Below are positions 6,381 to 9,890 of a stretch of DNA of 9,890 bases, piece by piece. This DNA is from Gammaproteobacteria bacterium (GTDB taxonomy: Bacteria > Pseudomonadota > Gammaproteobacteria > GRL18): positions 1,463-11,352 of the forward strand of contig JALTKC010000466.1 of NCBI GenBank assembly GCA_027076245.1, read 5' to 3'. The position numbers and the translations under genes are program-made. The first letter of the stretch is position 1, and every line of letters begins with the position of its first letter. A model generated the notes under the pieces. The model searched no databases. It had not been told where the DNA came from and worked only from the letters and a program-made list of their open reading frames with translations.

Positions 6381-6647
6381 ATGTATCAACTTATCTATAA
6401 AAAAGAGGCTCTCAAAGCTTTAAGAAAAATGCCCGCAAACACAGCTACCGCATTCCGTGATAATTTTGAACGTATTGCAAAAGGGGAAACTGAGGCTCTT
6501 GATATAAAACCTTTGTCAGGTTCCCCATATTATAGATTGCGTATAGGAGACTATCGCGGTATTTATGAGGTTGACGGTGGTGCTGTAAAAACAATCGTAC
6601 TGACAGTAAAACCCAGAGGAGATGTCTATAAATGGCTGCGCAAATAA
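6381..6647 (+). CDS. RelE-family toxin (toxin-first TA module)
   Basis: An 88-residue RelE/ParE-superfamily toxin, probably a ribosome-dependent mRNA interferase. The protein starts MYQLIYKKEALKALRKMPAN, typical of the family, and carries DIKPLSGSPYYRLRIGDYRG (41-60), IYEVDGG (61-67) and a C-terminal VKPRGDVYKW (76-85) with the conserved Arg. The toxin gene comes first and its antitoxin overlaps it by 16 bp, the reverse of the yefM-yoeB order. The A/T-rich sequence before the ATG has no ribosome-binding site, and the promoter position suggests leaderless translation. Full length and undamaged. RelE versus ParE-like activity cannot be settled from sequence, so no symbol is given. Confidence 0.92.
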   Translation: MYQLIYKKEALKALRKMPANTATAFRDNFERIAKGETEALDIKPLSGSPYYRLRIGDYRGIYEVDGGAVKTIVLTVKPRGDVYKWLRK

Positions 6648-6985
6648 TTGAAAAAGAAGGTGTGCCTGAATATGCTGTCGTGCCATACAAGGAATATCTG
6701 CAACTGCTGGCACTGGCCGAAGATACAGAAGATATTCGACAGGCTGAAGCAGCAAAAAACAGTGAAGATATACCAGCCTCTGTTGTTAATGCCTTACTGG
6801 ACGGTGAAAACCCATTAAGGGTATGGCGCAAGTTTAGAAAACTGACACAGGCAGAACTGGCAAAAAAAGCTGGCATAACACAGGCCATGATCACAATGAT
6901 TGAAAGCGGCAAACGCACCGGTACGGTAGATGTACTGGGAAAACTGGCTGCCACTTTGGATGTTGATGTGGATGATTTGCTGTAA
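6632..6985 (+). CDS. Xre/HTH antitoxin with a Phd-like N-terminal segment
   Basis: A 117-residue antitoxin. The C-terminal half (about 60-117) is a Cro/C1-type helix-turn-helix: LRVWRKFRKLTQAELAKKAG, ITQAMITMIESGKR, then LGKLAATLDVDVDDLL. The N-terminal part (IIEKEGVPEYAVVPYKEYLQ, about 5-24) resembles the Phd/YefM 'gxPeYAVlpyeeY' strand-helix, joined by an acidic linker (about 30-58) that probably wraps the toxin. It should neutralise the RelE toxin and repress the operon. An AGGAG (6617-6621) ten bases before the ATG lies within the toxin gene, giving the antitoxin a far better ribosome-binding site than the toxin. Its stop lies 40 bp from the end of the converging xerC; no clear terminator is seen in that gap. 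Confidence 0.92.
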   Translation: MAAQIIEKEGVPEYAVVPYKEYLQLLALAEDTEDIRQAEAAKNSEDIPASVVNALLDGENPLRVWRKFRKLTQAELAKKAGITQAMITMIESGKRTGTVDVLGKLAATLDVDVDDLL

Positions 6986-7013
6986 TAGCCTTTCCTAAAT
7001 TAAAAATGAGATC

Positions 7014-7041
7014 ATCAGGACTGCATTACCCCTTTTTCCTG
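7014..7041. repeat. 28-bp direct repeat, copy 2 (across the xerC stop)
   Basis: Identical to 6172-6199. Sixteen bases lie inside xerC and encode its last residues and stop codon (R-K-K-G-stop); the other twelve lie just downstream. The reading frame differs from that used in yefM. Confidence 0.97.
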
Positions 7042-7916
7042 GCTCTGGGGTGAGCCTTGTCATAGACTTCCGCAAGGTGCTGGAAATCTAGATGGGTATA
7101 GATTTGTGTGGTTGAAATATCCGCATGGCCCAGCAGCTCCTGAACCGCGCGTAAATTTCCGCTGGATTCCAGTATATGGCTGGCAAATGAGTGGCGCAGC
7201 ATGTGCGGATGCAGGTGTATGGGCAGACCCTTCTCAATAGCCAGTTGTTCCAGTTTTTGCTGTACGGCACGGGGTGTAATGCGGGTACCAAAGCGGGATA
7301 CAAATAAGGCCGGTTCATTGGGTTTGGCCAGATTACCGCGAACTTTAAGCCATTTTTCCAGAGCTTCCAGCGCCTTGCGACCTACCGGAAGCTCACGTTC
7401 TTTATTGCCCTTACCGGTGACTCTTAGCTGCTGTTCCCGACGTTTAATATCATGCAGATTAATACTGACCAGTTCTGAAAGACGCAGCCCGGAGGAGTAC
7501 AGCAGTTCAAACATTGCCCTGTCGCGGATATGATAAACATCCTGCTCGGATTCTGTCAGCAACTGATCCAGTTGCTCAATATTCGGTGCTTTAGGTAGCT
7601 TGCGGCCGCTCTTAGGTGCAGGTATTCCTTTAACCGGATTATGTTTGATTTTTTGCTCACGGATAAGGTATTCAAATAAGCGCCGCAGTGATGACAGCTG
7701 ACGTTGCAGGGTTTTACCGGAATGACCGGTTCGATGCTGGTAGGCGACCCAGGTCCTGATCTGATGACTGTTTAACTGTTCCCAGTATTCAATACCCTGA
7801 TCTTTAAAATACTCCTGAGCCTGCAGGAGATCTCGTCGGTAACTGATAAGGGTATTATGCGACAGTTGACGTTCTGTTTTCAGGTAGTCCAGAAAATCAT
7901 CGACTGTCTGTTGCAT
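7026..7916 (-). CDS. xerC: site-specific tyrosine recombinase XerC
   Basis: XerC acts with XerD at the dif site to resolve chromosome dimers before division. The 296 residues are the normal length. Residues 1-90 form the SAM-like core-binding domain (VDDFLDYLKTERQLSHNTL). The catalytic domain carries the full set: Arg145 (SSGLRLSEL), Lys169 (VTGKGNKER), His238 and Arg241 (HPHMLRHS), His264 (LLGHADI) and the nucleophile Tyr273 (QIYTHL). It matches E. coli XerC spacing, and its place after dapF and DUF484 supports XerC over XerD. No strong ribosome-binding site precedes the ATG, and a palindromic repeat fills much of the 185-bp gap upstream. The last codons and stop fall within the 28-bp repeat shared with yefM, so the very C-terminus (RARKKG) may have been rewritten. 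Confidence 0.97.
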   Translation of the reverse strand: MQQTVDDFLDYLKTERQLSHNTLISYRRDLLQAQEYFKDQGIEYWEQLNSHQIRTWVAYQHRTGHSGKTLQRQLSSLRRLFEYLIREQKIKHNPVKGIPAPKSGRKLPKAPNIEQLDQLLTESEQDVYHIRDRAMFELLYSSGLRLSELVSINLHDIKRREQQLRVTGKGNKERELPVGRKALEALEKWLKVRGNLAKPNEPALFVSRFGTRITPRAVQQKLEQLAIEKGLPIHLHPHMLRHSFASHILESSGNLRAVQELLGHADISTTQIYTHLDFQHLAEVYDKAHPRARKKG

Positions 7917-7952
7917 TATTTGTAACTACCCGAAAAACTTGACCGTGCTTGT

Positions 7953-8051
7953 CTGCAGGTACTGTATTTCCGGGGACGCTCTAGTACCTCCATGTATCGC
8001 TTTACGAAAACATCCATGTTTTCATAAACCCCGTAAACACAGTACCTACAG
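7953..8051. repeat. imperfect palindromic element between DUF484 and xerC
   Basis: A 23-bp inverted repeat (7953-7975 against 8029-8051, 20 of 23 pairs) encloses a 53-bp centre that contains a perfect hairpin, GAAAACAT/ATGTTTTC with a 2-base loop (8006-8023). It resembles the dispersed REP/MITE-like palindromes of many gammaproteobacteria; it shares the short word GTTTACGG with the palindrome upstream of dapF. The remaining bases of 7917-8101 show no gene. Confidence 0.75.
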
Positions 8052-8101
8052 CCAATCACTCTACTGTGCTTTAATTGTAGCTGAGTAGTTAGCATTATTT
8101 T

Positions 8102-8824
8102 TTATTTAATAAAACGATGCAAGACATGACTCAATGTTTCAGCCAGCCGTTCCAGAAAAACTGTACCCATATCCGCATTAAATCGCCGGATATTATTACT
8201 GCCCAGAACCAGGGCGCCAAAACAGTTATTTTTTTCCACAAATAACGGCAGCACCGCTAATGATGCAATGGACTCTGCTTTATCTTCAAATAATTCTTCA
8301 AGAGGCAGGGTCTTAAAAAAGCCGCACATGGGTTTACGTAAATTCAATAGTTTTTCCAGCTCTGTGGCCAGGTTTGTGCCTGATTCAACAAACAGATGTT
8401 CAGGCTGATCCGCCTGTGGTTCACTAAACAACTTTAAGGCCAGAGCATCTACAGAAAACTCATTGCCCAGATGTTCATCCAGAACCACCTCACAGGCATC
8501 CACTTCCTGGCAGTCCAGCAGGGACAGGGTCAGTTTATGTATTTTAAGGTTGGATTTTTCATTTTCTCTGGCAATATCAATTAACTCAGCCAGCTGAGCT
8601 TTCTGCTGACGGTTCTGACCGCGCAGAATATCCACCTGACGTTCTATCAACGATACGGCTGAACCGCTGGCATGAGGAACCGTTAAGTCCGCCATTAAAG
8701 CGGCATGGTGGTTAAAAAAATCGGGGTGTGACTTTAAATATTCAATGGTAATCTGTTCTTCATCCACGGGGGTGGTTTCAGAACGGTTAGTCAGTTCGTC
8801 TTGCGGTGCTGCGGTTGAATTCAT
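8102..8824 (-). CDS. DUF484 family protein (GAF-like)
   Basis: A 240-residue cytoplasmic DUF484 protein (E. coli counterpart YigA). After a short variable N-terminus, the family start is visible (TIEYLKSHPDFFNHHAALMADL, about 27-47; VPHASGSAVSLIERQVDILR, about 49-68). A helical, probably coiled-coil stretch follows (about 60-105), then a GAF-like domain (about 110-240: SLAVLPLFVEKNNCFGALVLG, then FNADMGTVFLERLAETLSHV). Its function is unknown. Its ATG overlaps the dapF stop by 4 bp (ATGA at 8821-8824), so it is translationally coupled to dapF and lies upstream of xerC, the standard order. Confidence 0.93.
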   Translation of the reverse strand: MNSTAAPQDELTNRSETTPVDEEQITIEYLKSHPDFFNHHAALMADLTVPHASGSAVSLIERQVDILRGQNRQQKAQLAELIDIARENEKSNLKIHKLTLSLLDCQEVDACEVVLDEHLGNEFSVDALALKLFSEPQADQPEHLFVESGTNLATELEKLLNLRKPMCGFFKTLPLEELFEDKAESIASLAVLPLFVEKNNCFGALVLGSNNIRRFNADMGTVFLERLAETLSHVLHRFIK

Positions 8825-9675
8825 ATTTTTATTTGACCTTCATAAACAAAACTGGCCGGGCCAGTCATCATCAAATTATGTGCTTTATTCTGCCAGTGGA
8901 TATGCAGACTGCCTGCTGGCAGCATCACTTCGACCTGCTCATCGAGCCAGCCGCGAGATATCCCGTTTGCCACGGCCGCACAGGCCCCGGTACCACAGGC
9001 CAGAGTCTCTCCGGACCCTCGTTCAAAAACTCTGAGGCGGATATGCCTCCTGTCGAGAATCTGCATAAAACCAACATTGACCCGGTTGGGGAATGCCGGA
9101 TGGGATTCCAGTATAGTACCAGTTTCGATGACTGGAAACCGGTCAATATCCTCAACTTTCAGAGTAATATGTGGATTACCCATGGACACAGCGGAAAATT
9201 CCACTGTTTCGGTACGATTAGAATGCTCAATAGTAAGAGTATAGCGATTATCAGTCACAGAATCACCCTCTGAAGGCACAAAGGGCAGAGCATCCGGCTC
9301 AAAATCTGGCCGCCCCATATCCACAGTCACCTGATCGTCATCGGTAATCGTCAGGCTTATAATACCACTATAGGTTTCCACCACAATGGTCTTTTTATCT
9401 GTTAATTTTTTTTCATACACAAAACGCGCAAAACAGCGCGCCCCATTCCCACACTGTTCCACCTCACTGCCATCGGCATTAAAAATCCGGTACTTAAAAT
9501 CCACCCCATCCGTCTGTGTTGCTTCCACCAGCAATAATTGATCGCAACCCACACCAAAGCGCCTGTCCGCAATAAAGCGCACCTGCTCCGGCGTCAGTTC
9601 TATGGTCTGATTAATGGCATCAATAACAACAAAGTCATTACCCAGGCCGTGCATTTTAGTAAAATTTATTTGCAT
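8821..9675 (-). CDS. dapF: diaminopimelate epimerase
   Basis: DapF converts LL- to meso-diaminopimelate without a cofactor, the penultimate step of lysine synthesis, and supplies the peptidoglycan cross-linking residue. The 284 residues carry the N-terminal signature FTKMHGLGNDFVVID (5-19) and both catalytic cysteines: Cys75 in EQCGNGARC and Cys227 in ACGTGACAAV. Other conserved parts are NADGSE (66-71), MGNPH (165-169) and FERGSGET (217-224). The start at 9675 gives the expected MQINFTKMHG; Met8 is too late. The ribosome-binding site is poor. A TACAAT (9705-9710) could be a -10, but its -35 is weak. First gene of dapF–DUF484–xerC. Confidence 0.98.
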   Translation of the reverse strand: MQINFTKMHGLGNDFVVIDAINQTIELTPEQVRFIADRRFGVGCDQLLLVEATQTDGVDFKYRIFNADGSEVEQCGNGARCFARFVYEKKLTDKKTIVVETYSGIISLTITDDDQVTVDMGRPDFEPDALPFVPSEGDSVTDNRYTLTIEHSNRTETVEFSAVSMGNPHITLKVEDIDRFPVIETGTILESHPAFPNRVNVGFMQILDRRHIRLRVFERGSGETLACGTGACAAVANGISRGWLDEQVEVMLPAGSLHIHWQNKAHNLMMTGPASFVYEGQIKI

Positions 9676-9740
9676 ATTTTGTTTATTATTAGTTGTACGT
9701 TAACATTGTAGTCCGCCTCAGGAGCGGGGGTGTACCTTTC

Positions 9741-9814
9741 TGAAGACGCCGTAAACCCGTCCATGGGGGCTTTTCGGCAGCGTGACCGCCATGGATGGGT
9801 TTACGGCATCTTCA
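9741..9814. repeat. long imperfect palindrome upstream of dapF
   Basis: Arms 9741-9767 and 9788-9814 pair over 27 positions with 24 Watson-Crick pairs and one G-T, around a 20-base loop. Short outer inverted ends GTCCG (9711-9715) and CGGAC (9839-9843) may mark a 133-bp unit. It could be a REP/MITE-like repeat, or the 3' hairpin of whatever minus-strand gene lies to the right of the window. Nothing else was identified in 9676-9890. Confidence 0.75.
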
Positions 9815-9890
9815 GCAAGGAGCTACCGGATCATAATACGGACTTCAGGACATCCCCAGGCCAAAATAAAAATACTTCCAACCCAAAAAC

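Noticed and set aside
6172..7041. 28-bp repeats as dif/pdif-like Xer recombination sites flanking a TA module
   Set aside because: The length fits and XerC is adjacent, but neither the dif-type left arm nor the TTATGTTAAAT-like right arm is present, and both copies are coding sequence.
8806..9273. 155-codon plus-strand frame inside dapF
   Set aside because: Lies antisense to the highly conserved dapF; composition is that of a shadow frame.
7953..9814. palindromic elements as a CRISPR array
   Set aside because: Only two dissimilar, widely separated palindromes, no regular spacers and no cas genes.

Overview
The window most likely comes from a gammaproteobacterial chromosome of moderate G+C. 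Two gene blocks support this. One is dapF–DUF484–xerC and the other is hslV–hslU–DUF971, both on the minus strand. In many gammaproteobacteria these two blocks sit directly next to each other (xerC followed by hslV). I cannot name the genus from sequence alone.

Layout, left to right. Positions 1-533 (minus) hold a 65-codon gene of unknown function whose stop overlaps the start of an SbcC/SMC-like P-loop ATPase that runs off the left edge. Positions 746-3110 (minus) are the operon hslV–hslU–DUF971. It has a good match to a sigma-32 heat-shock promoter upstream, a TTG start for hslV inside a 13-bp tandem duplication, and a hairpin downstream of DUF971. Positions 3260-5774 (plus) are a membrane-bound class III adenylate cyclase (two TM segments, HAMP, cyclase domain) overlapping by 50 bp a TPR-containing lipoprotein. 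Positions 5785-6985 hold two complete toxin-antitoxin modules facing away from each other: yefM-yoeB (minus) and relE with an Xre-type antitoxin (plus). They share a 93-bp control region. Positions 7026-9675 (minus) are dapF–DUF484–xerC. Two imperfect palindromic repeats lie in this part, one between DUF484 and xerC and one upstream of dapF.

How the genes work together. HslUV is an ATP-dependent protease. DapF makes meso-diaminopimelate for lysine and peptidoglycan. XerC resolves chromosome dimers. The region 3260-7025 looks like accessory DNA lodged between xerC and hslV: it adds a probable cAMP signalling pair and two TA modules. A perfect 28-bp direct repeat links the interior of yefM (6172-6199) to the exact 3' end of xerC (7014-7041), and is the best trace of how this islet was assembled. 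The relE promoter places the predicted transcription start on the A of its ATG, so the toxin is predicted to be made from a leaderless mRNA while its antitoxin has a clear Shine-Dalgarno sequence.

No tRNA, rRNA, CRISPR array, transposase or prophage gene was seen. No gene-free stretch exceeds 300 bases; the largest are 9676-9890, 534-745 and 7917-8101, and each is described below.
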